Positions 1 to 9,703 of a stretch of 36,144 bases of DNA are shown piece after piece. Both the position numbers and the translations under genes were made by a program. The notes under the pieces were generated by a model. The model was not told the origin of the DNA, did no database searches, and worked only from the letters and a program-made list of their open reading frames with translations. The DNA is from an uncultured Clostridium sp. (GTDB lineage: Bacteria > Bacillota > Clostridia > TANB77 > CAG-508), in contig CAMNMV010000009.1 of the NCBI GenBank assembly GCA_946545015.1, forward strand, positions 1-36,144. The letters run 5' to 3'. Within the stretch, counting starts at the first letter, position 1. Every line of letters starts with the position of its first letter.

Positions 1-60
1 AATTTAAATATAAAAAACGAAAGAAAAGGAATAAAAAAATGAAAGAAGCTCAAACTAAAG

Positions 61-180
61 ATGTTTAAAAAGTGAAACAAAGGTATAACATTAATAGCAT
101 TAGTAATTACAACCATATTCTGTTATGATGAATTTATAAAATCTAGTAATAACAAAGGTTTCTTCCTACAAACAATTTAG
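61..180 (+). pseudogene. Decayed type IV prepilin-like gene remnant
   Basis: Reads MFKK*NKGITLIALVITTIFCYDEF...TI*; 'KGITLIALVIT' is the classic clostridial prepilin N-terminal motif, but there is an in-frame TGA at 73-75 and the pilin body is missing. Confidence 0.45.
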
Positions 181-208
181 TCAAAATCATAAATTTTCAA
201 ATATTTAG

Positions 209-237
209 AAGATGAATTTAAAAGTTCATCTTTTTTT
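209..237 (+). terminator. Rho-independent terminator
   Basis: AAGATGAA-tttaaaag-TTCATCTT followed by a T tract. Confidence 0.6.
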
Positions 238-272
238 GAACTTAAAAATAAAAAAATCTGGAGGTAAAAATT

Positions 273-353
273 ATGGAAAAGAAAGAATTATTAGAAAAAA
301 TATAAAATCTTTTAAATAAAGTAAATTATAAAGAATATCTATTTATTAGATAA
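273..353 (+). pseudogene. Small ORF interrupted by an in-frame stop
   Basis: SD (ggaggt) and ATG, MEKKELLEKI*NLLNKVNYKEYLFIR*; in-frame TAA at 303-305. Confidence 0.25.
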
Positions 354-393
354 TCTTTTATATTATATAATAATCAAAATTTACAAATTTATT

Positions 394-414
394 AAAAAAA
401 GTGTGACTTTTTTT
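394..414 (+). terminator. Hairpin/terminator
   Basis: Perfect AAAAAAAGT-gtg-ACTTTTTTT. Confidence 0.4.
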
Positions 415-468
415 AAATTTATGGTAATGTATAAATGAAAACGTTTTTAAAGGAGATTCGAATCTAAG

Positions 469-1014
469 TTGAAAAAAGAAAAAATATACGAATATATAGA
501 AAATAATCAGCTAAATATTGAAGACATCGTAAAAGATTATTCTAACTATGTACAAACAATAATAAAAAACAAAACAAAAATGAGTCAAGAAGATATAGAA
601 GAAATTATATCAGATGTATTTGTAACATTATGGAATAATCAAGATAAATTAAATATAAACAATAAAATGTCTTCATATATAGCTGGCATAACTAAAAATT
701 TAATAAAAAAGAAATATAGAGATATTAAAGAATATGAAAATATAGATGATTTGGATGAAAAGTTTATTATTAGTGAAAATATAACATTATATTCCTCTTT
801 AGAAGAGCAATATGATGCATTACTAAATGAACTAAATAAATCAAAAAAAGAAGATCAGAAAGTATTTTCAATGTACTACTTTGAAAACAGAAAAATAAAA
901 GAAATATCTAAACTATTAAATTTTTCAGAATCTAAAATAAAAATGAAATTAAACAGAACCAGAAAAAAATTAAGTAAACTATTAAAAGAAAGGGATGGTG
1001 ATTGCAATGGATGA
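469..1014 (+). CDS. ECF-type RNA polymerase sigma factor (sigma-70 family)
   Basis: 181 aa with region 2-like 'IISDVFVTLWNNQDKL' and C-terminal region 4-like HTH 'KIKEISKLLNFSESKIKMKLNRTRKKLSKLL'; TTG start after SD aaaggaga. Confidence 0.85.
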   Translation: MKKEKIYEYIENNQLNIEDIVKDYSNYVQTIIKNKTKMSQEDIEEIISDVFVTLWNNQDKLNINNKMSSYIAGITKNLIKKKYRDIKEYENIDDLDEKFIISENITLYSSLEEQYDALLNELNKSKKEDQKVFSMYYFENRKIKEISKLLNFSESKIKMKLNRTRKKLSKLLKERDGDCNG

Positions 1015-2494
1015 ATATGAAATTAATAGAATTTTAGAAAAAACCAAGAATAAAATCGCTATTTCCCAATTTAAAAAGGAGAAATTAGACAATATGAAAA
1101 CTAAAAAAGAAAATAATTTTGTAATATTTAAGAAAATAGGAATTGGAATTGCAGCAGGATTATTATTAACAGCAGGAAGTGTTGGAGCATATGTTGGAAT
1201 AACAGGGAATACTGAAATATTAAAGAAAATTGGAATCAATATAGGCGAACAATATGATAATAAAAAACAAGATGTTAGAGGAACAATTCAAACAAAAGAT
1301 TTTGAAGCAAATCTTGTATCAGTAGCTTGTGATAGTTCTTGTATTATATTAGAAATGGATGTTAAATTAATAGAAAAGAATAATACAAATATTGATTTTG
1401 AAATAGAAAAATTAACTTTAGAAGGAAATGATTTTATAGGAAGCACTATAACAGGACTTAAATTATCACAAAGCTCAGCTTCTAATATATCAGAAGATGG
1501 ATCAATAAAATTATTCAAATATATATCTATAAAAGATCCAAATCTAGCTGGAGATGGATTTTTAGATGAAATATTTAAAGATTCAAATAAAGTTAACTGT
1601 AAACTTGAATTTTCAAATATGTACGATAAAAATACTAATGAAATAATTTCAAATGAAAAAACAGAATTATCTTTTAATATAGAAGGTAAAACTAAATCAG
1701 AATATATTAAAGTAGATAAAGTAAAAAATATAGAAAACGTTTCAGTTAATATTGAATCAATTAATAAATCATCATTAGGTAATTATATTACACTTACTGC
1801 TTTTCAAGATAATTTTGACAAAAACAAAGAAAATAATATTCAAAAATTAGAGTATATTATTAAAAATAGTAATGGAAAAGAAGTTAATATTGTTTCTAAA
1901 ACTTATAACATAGCTCAAGAGTTAAATGATCCTTCAAAAATATCTATTGAAACAACATTAAAATTAGATGATATATCTGATGATGTTTCATATGATGTTG
2001 ATATAAAAATTGGAGAAAAGGCAAATATTTCAACAAAAGAAATAGTAGATGCAATATCTTTAAACGAAAAAATAAGTGAAATAAAAGAAAAGAAAAATCA
2101 AGAAATTAAACTAAGTGCTATAGATAATAATAAACAAAGTACTTCTGATCTTTTCATAAAAAATCCTCTAGATAAAGATACAATTATAATGAAATCTAAT
2201 AAAGGTATAAACGTCATTGCCCAAGAAGGAGACTTAATATATTCAATCAATAATGGTGATGTTATAAATGTTGGTTATGATTCAAAAATTGGTAAATTCA
2301 TAACTATAAAATATAATAATATAGAAGTAATATATGGAACATGTTCTGAAATTACAAAAAAAATAGGAGATAAGGTTAATGCTGGAGATATTATTGCAAA
2401 AGTAGGAAATACAGGTAATTCTACAGGTCCTCATTTACATTTAGAAATTTTAGAAAATGGAATAGAACAAGATCCAGAAAATTATTTGAAATAA
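1007..2494 (+). CDS. Membrane-anchored anti-sigma-like (DUF4179-like) protein with C-terminal degenerate M23/LytM domain
   Basis: Overlaps the end of the sigma gene; single TM 'IGIGIAAGLLLTAGSVGAYVGI'; C-terminus 'GDKVNAGDIIAKVGNTGNSTGPHLHLEILENG' is M23-like. ORF opens at 995, but ATG at 1007 fits the SD. Confidence 0.7.
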   Translation: MDEYEINRILEKTKNKIAISQFKKEKLDNMKTKKENNFVIFKKIGIGIAAGLLLTAGSVGAYVGITGNTEILKKIGINIGEQYDNKKQDVRGTIQTKDFEANLVSVACDSSCIILEMDVKLIEKNNTNIDFEIEKLTLEGNDFIGSTITGLKLSQSSASNISEDGSIKLFKYISIKDPNLAGDGFLDEIFKDSNKVNCKLEFSNMYDKNTNEIISNEKTELSFNIEGKTKSEYIKVDKVKNIENVSVNIESINKSSLGNYITLTAFQDNFDKNKENNIQKLEYIIKNSNGKEVNIVSKTYNIAQELNDPSKISIETTLKLDDISDDVSYDVDIKIGEKANISTKEIVDAISLNEKISEIKEKKNQEIKLSAIDNNKQSTSDLFIKNPLDKDTIIMKSNKGINVIAQEGDLIYSINNGDVINVGYDSKIGKFITIKYNNIEVIYGTCSEITKKIGDKVNAGDIIAKVGNTGNSTGPHLHLEILENGIEQDPENYLK

Positions 2495-2635
2495 TAAATA
2501 AAAAAGAGTAATATGAAATGAACATTTTTTAAATTGTACTTGACATTGGGTCCATTTTAAAAATAAACACTTTTTATTTTTTTATAATAAAAGAAATATA
2601 GTAAATGCAAGTAGCATAAGAAGTAATTATAAAGT

Positions 2636-2672
2636 AAATACACTTTAAATTAGTTAAAGTGTATTTATTTTT
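2636..2672 (+). terminator. Rho-independent terminator
   Basis: AAATACACTTTAA-attag-TTAAAGTGTATTT followed by T-rich tail. Confidence 0.7.
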
Positions 2673-2707
2673 TTGTAATATTTTTTTAGTTTTAATAATA
2701 GTATTGA

Positions 2708-2851
2708 GAAAATGGTCATTTAAAAGAGATTCAAGAAACAGCTACATCAAGAATTGAAGAAATTATAAAACCAAAAGATGATTTGATAAATGATTTATAT
2801 CAAGACAATTTAATTTTACAATTTGTATTTCAAGAATCATGGATACATTAA
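2708..2851 (+). pseudogene. Start-less ORF fragment
   Basis: ENGHLKEIQETATSRIEEIIKPKDDLINDLYQDNLILQFVFQESWIH* with an upstream in-frame stop and no start codon. Confidence 0.3.
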
Positions 2852-2898
2852 TCAAATAAAAAGAGAGACACCAAATGAATTTAAATTATAAGTTAATT

Positions 2899-3078
2899 TT
2901 ATCTAGAAAATACAACTATGTTTACAAATATGAGTGTAAGAATAGAGAAAGTAATAAGGGTTATACCACCTGATTTATTACTTTCTTTTTTTATTTCATA
3001 TATAGCATAGGCTATTGATTTGACTCCTATAAATAATGTGAATAATAGAAAAATTGTATTATGAAAAATATTAAACAT
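2899..3078 (-). CDS. Small two-TM protein, candidate germinant receptor D subunit
   Basis: Below the ORF-track size cutoff. MFNIFHNTIFLLFTLFIGVKSIAYAIYEIKKESNKSGGITLITFSILTLIFVNIVVFSR; SD aaaggagat; directly downstream of gerAC on the same strand. Confidence 0.65.
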   Translation of the reverse strand: MFNIFHNTIFLLFTLFIGVKSIAYAIYEIKKESNKSGGITLITFSILTLIFVNIVVFSR

Positions 3079-3093
3079 AATTAATAATCTCCT

Positions 3094-4326
3094 TTAAGTT
3101 TCAGTAAGTGACATGCTTGATTTTACGCAAGTATCAACTTCAACATCAAAAAATGCATTTTTGTAATTTTCGTTCCAATTATAATTTTGAAAATCTTGAG
3201 TTGTTAAAAATTTATAAAGAGCATATTTTCCAAATTCATTAATATCTGATTTGAATTCTTTTGAAGTTTTATATAAATAATTAGAAAATGTACTTTCTAA
3301 ATAGCTATTACAAGATTTAGAAATTTCTTCTAATACTTTATCATCTAAATATTTGGAATTATCACCCATAGAATATATTTTAGCTGTATAAGATAATTTT
3401 ACTTTTATATAAGGAGAACTATTAGAGGTATCAATACTAATATCATTTAAATGTGTATGTGATAAATATAAATCTATATATGAATTTTGATTTAATGGAT
3501 CTGGAATGCTTACAAAAAATGAATTTACTTTATTACTCATATTTAAATAAGAAAGACAGTTTAAAGCATCTAATTCACCAACTAATTTATCATTTTTAAA
3601 AACAGCAAGACCTATATTTTCAGCTCCACGTTTTCCAGATATTGTGGATTCATTTGATTTATTACTAGAATCTTCAATTTGAGTTAAGTCAGTTAAGCTT
3701 TTTAAATCTTCTGTATTCATCCCACCAAGTATTGCAACAGGATTACAAGTTTTACATTCTAATGTGTTTAAAAAATCACCAATTGTTGCATTTACAGTAT
3801 ATGCTGTATAATCACTTGAACTAGGAAAGATATCATAATATTTTGTAATTAAATTTTCTAAAATAGGTTTTGAATTTTCAATATAATATTTTGCATTACA
3901 TTTGCTAACTACGATATTTGCTGATGGTCTTATTTGGGAATCATTCATTAAAGTATAAATATGGTTAGAAATTCCTTCGTTAGCAACTTGTTCTGAAAAT
4001 ACAATTACTTTACAATGTGATAAATTTAACTTTTTACCTATATAAGTATTCATTAGATTTATAGCAGAACCAATTGAAGAAGCATCAACACTATTAACTA
4101 TAGATGGACTTTTTTCAGAAGTACCGGATTCAGTATTAGAAGTTATATTTGTAAATTGAAAGCTAAATGAATATTGGTTTTTATCAGAAACATCAATTCC
4201 GATTGCTACGACATAAGCTAATTTTTCAATACTTAAAGCATTATAAGATGATGAGAATGAAACTAAGAAAAGTATTATTACTACGAAAGTTAATATTTTT
4301 TTGAAAAATGTACTAATAAAAATCAC
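3094..4326 (-). CDS. gerAC: Ger(x)C family spore germination protein
   Basis: 410 aa; 'IEKLAYVVAIGIDVSDKNQYSFSFQFTN' N-terminus typical of GerAC; follows a GerAB-like permease. Confidence 0.88.
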   Translation of the reverse strand: MIFISTFFKKILTFVVIILFLVSFSSSYNALSIEKLAYVVAIGIDVSDKNQYSFSFQFTNITSNTESGTSEKSPSIVNSVDASSIGSAINLMNTYIGKKLNLSHCKVIVFSEQVANEGISNHIYTLMNDSQIRPSANIVVSKCNAKYYIENSKPILENLITKYYDIFPSSSDYTAYTVNATIGDFLNTLECKTCNPVAILGGMNTEDLKSLTDLTQIEDSSNKSNESTISGKRGAENIGLAVFKNDKLVGELDALNCLSYLNMSNKVNSFFVSIPDPLNQNSYIDLYLSHTHLNDISIDTSNSSPYIKVKLSYTAKIYSMGDNSKYLDDKVLEEISKSCNSYLESTFSNYLYKTSKEFKSDINEFGKYALYKFLTTQDFQNYNWNENYKNAFFDVEVDTCVKSSMSLTET

Positions 4327-5411
4327 CTACTTTCAATTCTTTTCTTAATATTAGCTATTATTAATGTTGTAATTCCAAGGAAGAATACAATACCAAGTGT
4401 TAAATAAGTATAAATATTATTTTCTAAAAATGTTGATATTGCTAAGTTTTTAGGTAGTAAACTAATCCCAAGTATTAATAACGAAAATAAAATAGTAATG
4501 ATTGTTGAATTCTTAGTTTTAGTTAATTTTTGAAAAATATTAACAGAAAATTTACAAGTTATTGATAGATAGCTTGTAAAACTGATAATCCAAATTAGCA
4601 TAAAAATTGATTCTAGTCTTTGTAAAAAAGTTCCGAATGAAATATATCTAGCAGCTGAATATAAAGGCATAATTTCATTTGTGCTATAAAATGCTGGAAA
4701 CATAAGTAATATTGTTGTAACACATAATATTAAATAAATTCCTGTTATAGCTACTGATATTAGAGCTATTTTTTTAAATTCTTCTCTTTTTTTTAGATAA
4801 GGAGGAAGAAAATATAAAAAAGCGATTCCACCAAATGCAACTATATTTTTTAGACCTAATCCGAATGTGGTTGAAACTCCTTCACCTAATATAGGAAATA
4901 TTTTTTGTGTATCAAAATTTTTTAAATTTGCAATAAAGATTATTAAAACACTAATAATTGCAAAGGGTAAAACTATTAAATTAGATTTTATTGTTACATT
5001 AAATCCTAAATTATTACAAATACAGATTCCTATTATAAAAAGCAAAATAATAAAGATAACATCAGTCATCTGGAAATAGACAAAACCTAAATTCTCACAA
5101 AAATTCCTAAGTAATATACTAGAACAAATAATAAAATGTGCAATAAAAATAAATCCAATAATATTTTTTAAAGTTTTACCACCTAAATATTCAGAAATAT
5201 CAATAATGTCAAATGTGCCAAATTTTTTAAGTAAACAATTAATTACTAGTACCAATGTAATAGTAATGATGGTTATAAAAATTATATTTAATAATGTAGC
5301 AGAAGAGGTTGTTGTAATGATATTTCTTGGAAGAGATAATATAGAATGAGCAAAAATTACTGTTAATATTATTAATATGGCTTCTGTAGTACCAATTTTT
5401 GAATTTGACAT
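4323..5411 (-). CDS. gerAB: Endospore germination permease, GerAB/ArcD family
   Basis: Polytopic 362 aa protein; overlaps gerAC by 4 nt; starts at the stop of gerAA. Confidence 0.87.
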   Translation of the reverse strand: MSNSKIGTTEAILIILTVIFAHSILSLPRNIITTTSSATLLNIIFITIITITLVLVINCLLKKFGTFDIIDISEYLGGKTLKNIIGFIFIAHFIICSSILLRNFCENLGFVYFQMTDVIFIILLFIIGICICNNLGFNVTIKSNLIVLPFAIISVLIIFIANLKNFDTQKIFPILGEGVSTTFGLGLKNIVAFGGIAFLYFLPPYLKKREEFKKIALISVAITGIYLILCVTTILLMFPAFYSTNEIMPLYSAARYISFGTFLQRLESIFMLIWIISFTSYLSITCKFSVNIFQKLTKTKNSTIITILFSLLILGISLLPKNLAISTFLENNIYTYLTLGIVFFLGITTLIIANIKKRIESR

Positions 5412-7178
5412 TATTTATTACCTCCATTATTATATTTCCATTTCATAGATATTTTTTCTTGAGATTTAATTTTTTTTGGAAAAATATAGCTTGCTCTATA
5501 TTCTCTTTTCCAAATAGGTGAAAGAAAATAGTTATTACCTTTAGAATTTACTTTTGGTGCAAAAGGAACTGTAAAAGGTATTCCAAACGATTTTAAACTA
5601 CACAAAATTGAAATATAAATATATATTCCAATTCCTATTCCCAAAAATCCTGCCATATATCCAAGTAAAATAAATAAAAATCTAAAATATCTTAGATGAA
5701 ATCCAAATGTAAAATCGGGAATTGTAAATGATGAAATACCTGTTATTGCAACGATTATTATTAATATAGGACTAACAATATCAGCACTAACAGCAGCTTG
5801 ACCTAAAACCAAGGCTCCAACAATTCCAATAGTGGGTCCTACAGGAGATGGTACTCTTAATCCAGCTTCACGAATTAATTCAAAAGAAATTTCCATAATT
5901 AAAATTTCGAATATAATAGGAAATGGTACATTTTCACGTGATGCAAGTATTGAAAATAATAATTCGGTTGGCAATATTTCTTGATGGAAGCTTGTAATTG
6001 CAATATATAATCCAGGAAGCAATAAAGTAAAAAAAGCTCCTAAAAATCTAAGAAGTCGTAAAAAATTTGCAAAGTTTGTTTTTAGGTTAATATCTTCAGG
6101 AGATGTCATAAAGTCTGATAAAGTAGCAGGGAGTATTATTACATAAGGAGAACCATTAACAATAATAATAACTCTACCTTGAAGTAAAAATTCACAAGCT
6201 TTATCAGGCCTTTCAGTAGATATTGTTTCTGGAATTCCGAAGTTCATTTTCATCAGAAATTAATTGCTCTAATTCTCCAGAAGATATTAAAGAGTCAATT
6301 CCTAGATTATTCAATCTATATTTTACTTCAGCAACTAAATCTGAATTTGCAATGTTATTCATATAGCAAATTCCACATTTAGTTTGACTAATTTTACCTA
6401 TATCAATGTTTTCAATTATTAGATTTTTATTATTTACAATTCTCCTAATGATAGAAGTATTTGTTCTTATATTTTCAACAAAACTTTCTTGAGATCCTTT
6501 TACAACAATTTCATTATTAGGAGAATCAATACTTCTTTGTTTAAATCCTTTTATATCAATATCAAAAGCAGAATCTAAAGTATCTACAAATAGAGCGCAA
6601 TTTCCAGAATTTACTCCTGAAAAAATTTTTTCAAAATTATTTGAAATTTTAATATTGTTTTGAGGGATTAGATAATTAAATAAATATTGTGATAAATCAA
6701 AATTATTTTCATTGTTTGTATTATTTTTTTGTGCATTATTTTTTCTGATTTTTCTTATTTTTATATTATTATTTGTCATTGATTCAGATATTATTTTTGA
6801 TTTATGATTGTTATTGTGCTCAAGCAGCATTAAAGGTTTTAAGATAAAATCATTTAATATATTTGAATCAATCATTCCATCTATATAAAACAAAAATGCA
6901 TTATATTTTTTATTTTTTATACTTATACAAAATTTTCTAAGTATGATATCACTATTTATTAAAGTGTTGTAACTAGTTTGTATATATTCAATATTTGAAT
7001 TAATGTCAGAATATATTGATTTTGTAGGAGGAAAAGTTAATTTATCAACAGTATCAGAATTAGTATCTGTATTATTATTGCTATTATTTATATTAGAATC
7101 AGATTCTAACATTTCAAATTCATAATTTTGTTTTGGTGTATAAGTAAATATAGAATTTATCAAAGTTTTAAAATTCAT
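5411..7178 (-). CDS. gerAA: Spore germination protein GerA family, split into two ORFs (6213..7178 and 5411..6253) by a +1 frame change at CGG 6239-6237
   Basis: Part 1 ends '...ELEQLISDENEL|R'; part 2 continues 'GIPETISTERPDKACEFLLQGRVIIIVNGSPYVIILP...IREAGLRVPSPVGPTIGIVGALVLGQAAVSADIVSP' (GerAA core). Joined as complement(5411..6238,6240..7178). Confidence 0.9.
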
Positions 7179-7280
7179 AAAAGTTCACCTTCACTTGTTT
7201 TATTATTAATAAAATTTAAATAAAATATACTAGTTTTTAAAATAAAAAGATGTTATAATTAAATTGCAAAGGAGATTAGT

Positions 7281-8450
7281 ATGAAAAACAAATTTACTTC
7301 AATAATAATGTGTTTTATTACTATAGGAATAATTATAGCTTTCATATTGTTAGGTGCAATTGTTTGGGATGAAATAAAAGATAATTTTATAGAAACAAGT
7401 TCTGATGATATATCAGCAGAAGAAGAAAAAGAATTTTTTGATAATGATGATGATATTTCAAAAATTTCTAAACAAGAAGATGATAATGAAATTAAAACTG
7501 ATAATGATAGTAATCCATTATCAGCAACTAATGAAAATAATAATAATAATGAAAAAAGTAATAATGAAGAAAATGATGTGGAAAATATAAGTCCTAAAAA
7601 ATATTTTTATAAACAATTAAATTCTTATTCAAAAAAAATATATAAAGAGTTTGAAAAAAATTACAATAATATAAAAAGTGGAACATATAAATTAGAATTT
7701 GGAAATAGCTTCTATGATATTTTATCAAAAGATGAGGGACAAGATGAATTAGGTAATTATTATCAATCAGCAATAGAAGCATATACTTATGATAATCCAG
7801 AAACATTTTTCTTAAGTCCAGGAAAAATGTATTTGAATATTGAAAAAATAACAAGAGGAAACCAGAAGACTTATAATGTATACATAGATTCTGGAGATAA
7901 TGAAAATTATTTGATAGATGCTTATAGTTCTAAAGAAGAAGTGGAAGAAGCATTACAAGAAATACAAAATGCAAGAAATGAAATTTTGAGTAATAAAACA
8001 GGAGATACATATAAAGATGTAAAAATGGTCCACGATTATTTAGTATCAAATCTTGATTATGATTCAGGAGCTGGAGAATCACATACTTATGATATATATG
8101 GAGCTTTAGTAAATCATAAATGCGTATGTGAAGGATATGCAAAAGCATTTAAATATTTGTTAAATGGTTTAAATATAGAATCAACATTAGTAATTGGTAA
8201 GGGAACAAATTCAAGAGGAGAAAGTGAAAATCATGCTTGGAATTATGTAAAAATAGATGAAAATTGGTATGCGGTTGATGTTACATGGGATGATCCAATT
8301 ATAATAGGTGGAGGAACTTCAAACGAAATCCAATACAAATATTTCTTAAAAGGTTCTAATGTTTTTGATAATGATCATTTTCCAACAGGAGTATTTACTG
8401 AAAATGGAAAAGAATTTATATATCCTGAACTAAGTGTAGAAGAATATTAA
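7281..8450 (+). CDS. Membrane-anchored transglutaminase-like domain protein
   Basis: N-terminal TM, acidic/Asn-rich linker, 'VHDYLVSNLDYD..GALVNHKCVCEGYAKAFKYLL...ENHAWNYVKIDENWYAVDVTWDDP' with Cys-His-Asp of the transglutaminase core. Confidence 0.85.
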   Translation: MKNKFTSIIMCFITIGIIIAFILLGAIVWDEIKDNFIETSSDDISAEEEKEFFDNDDDISKISKQEDDNEIKTDNDSNPLSATNENNNNNEKSNNEENDVENISPKKYFYKQLNSYSKKIYKEFEKNYNNIKSGTYKLEFGNSFYDILSKDEGQDELGNYYQSAIEAYTYDNPETFFLSPGKMYLNIEKITRGNQKTYNVYIDSGDNENYLIDAYSSKEEVEEALQEIQNARNEILSNKTGDTYKDVKMVHDYLVSNLDYDSGAGESHTYDIYGALVNHKCVCEGYAKAFKYLLNGLNIESTLVIGKGTNSRGESENHAWNYVKIDENWYAVDVTWDDPIIIGGGTSNEIQYKYFLKGSNVFDNDHFPTGVFTENGKEFIYPELSVEEY

Positions 8451-8463
8451 AAATAAATTTAAT

Positions 8464-8506
8464 AAAAAATGTTACCAAGTATTAATAATTGGTAACATTT
8501 TTTAAA
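8464..8506 (+). terminator. Rho-independent terminator (possibly bidirectional)
   Basis: AAAAAATGTTACCAA-gtattaataa-TTGGTAACATTTTTT. Confidence 0.8.
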
Positions 8507-8526
8507 ATTTTGCTCTTGCTATATAT

Positions 8527-8967
8527 CTAAATTTTTAATGTCATAATAATTGCATTATCAGTTCCATTATAATATTTTTTTCTAAGTCCAGTAGTCTCAA
8601 AATTGAATTTTTTGTATAGAGATATAGCGTATATGTTATTTTCATTTACTTCTAAAGTTATACTAGACATATTTTTTTCTTTAGAAGCTATAATTAAATT
8701 TTCTAAAAGTTTTGAGCCAATACCTTTATTTCTAAAAGATTTTCTAGTTACAATATTTGTTATATCAGCTTCATCTAAAATAAATTGAACACCTGAAAAA
8801 CCTAATATTAAACCTTCAGAATTCTTTGCCACTAAATAAATAGAATTTTCATTTAACAATTCTTGTTTTAAAATATTATAATTCCAGAAATCATCAAATT
8901 CTAAATTAAGTATGTCCTTTATATTTTCTAAATCATAGGTTGACATTTTTTCAATTACAATTTCCAT
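8527..8967 (-). CDS. rimI: Ribosomal-protein-alanine N-acetyltransferase (GNAT)
   Basis: GNAT motif 'RNKGIGSKLLENLI..ITLEVNENNIYAISLYKKFNFE'; adjacent to tsaB/tsaE. Confidence 0.85.
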   Translation of the reverse strand: MEIVIEKMSTYDLENIKDILNLEFDDFWNYNILKQELLNENSIYLVAKNSEGLILGFSGVQFILDEADITNIVTRKSFRNKGIGSKLLENLIIASKEKNMSSITLEVNENNIYAISLYKKFNFETTGLRKKYYNGTDNAIIMTLKI

Positions 8968-8990
8968 AAATCTAATAATCCTTTACTTAA

Positions 8991-9701
8991 TTAATTGTTT
9001 GCATTCTTGTTTTTTTCTTTTTCTTCAAGTTGTCTTTGGGCTTGAGGTTTTTTTAAATACATAGGGGATAAATCTAATGTGGTATTAGATGATATTTTAT
9101 AAAAACCAGCAAGTGCAAGTTTTGATGTATTTATAACATTATCATTTTCTGATAAGAATTTTGCTTTTGAAAAATTATCTATAATATTATTTTTGTAGTA
9201 TGTAGCTCCGTCTCCTACAAATGTAATGTTAGTATCAGAATATGTAGATAGTTTATTAAGCATTTCAGAATAAGTAGAGGCGATTGGTTCTATTATTTCT
9301 TTATATGTTTTGTTTTCTAGTTTATATAAAGCAAAATAACAATTATCATTATTTGCATCAATAATAGAGCAGATTAGTCCATCTTTGTTAGAATTATATG
9401 CTAATGCTTCTAATGAACTAACACCTGTAGATGTAGTATTTAACGATGAATCTACAAAAGCTTTAACAGTTGCTACTCCAATTCGTATTCCTGTAAAAGA
9501 TCCAGGACCTATATCACAAATGAAACCATCAAAATCTGAAACTTTAAAATTATTTTTTTCTAGTATATTAGAAATTAAAGGCATTAAAGATTCAGAATGA
9601 GTTAATCCATTATCCTTTTCTAATGTATCAATTACATTTTTATCTTCGATAATACTTACACCACAAAGTTTACTAGAAGTTTCTATTGCTAATAATTTCA
9701 T
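8991..9701 (-). CDS. tsaB: tRNA threonylcarbamoyladenosine biosynthesis protein TsaB
   Basis: 'MKLLAIETSSKLCGVSI...GPGSFTGIRIGVATVKAF'. Confidence 0.92.
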   Translation of the reverse strand: MKLLAIETSSKLCGVSIIEDKNVIDTLEKDNGLTHSESLMPLISNILEKNNFKVSDFDGFICDIGPGSFTGIRIGVATVKAFVDSSLNTTSTGVSSLEALAYNSNKDGLICSIIDANNDNCYFALYKLENKTYKEIIEPIASTYSEMLNKLSTYSDTNITFVGDGATYYKNNIIDNFSKAKFLSENDNVINTSKLALAGFYKISSNTTLDLSPMYLKKPQAQRQLEEKEKNKNANN

Positions 9702-9703
9702 TA

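Noticed and set aside
2947-2992. Hairpin GAAAGTAATAA...TTATTACTTTC-T8 as a plus-strand terminator
   Set aside because: Lies inside the minus-strand 59-aa ORF (encodes KKESNKSGGITLITFS), so I give it no independent terminator call.
5411-7178. gerAA as a decayed pseudogene
   Set aside because: Both halves are otherwise intact and conserved, and the break is at the same CGG motif as in def and gpr.
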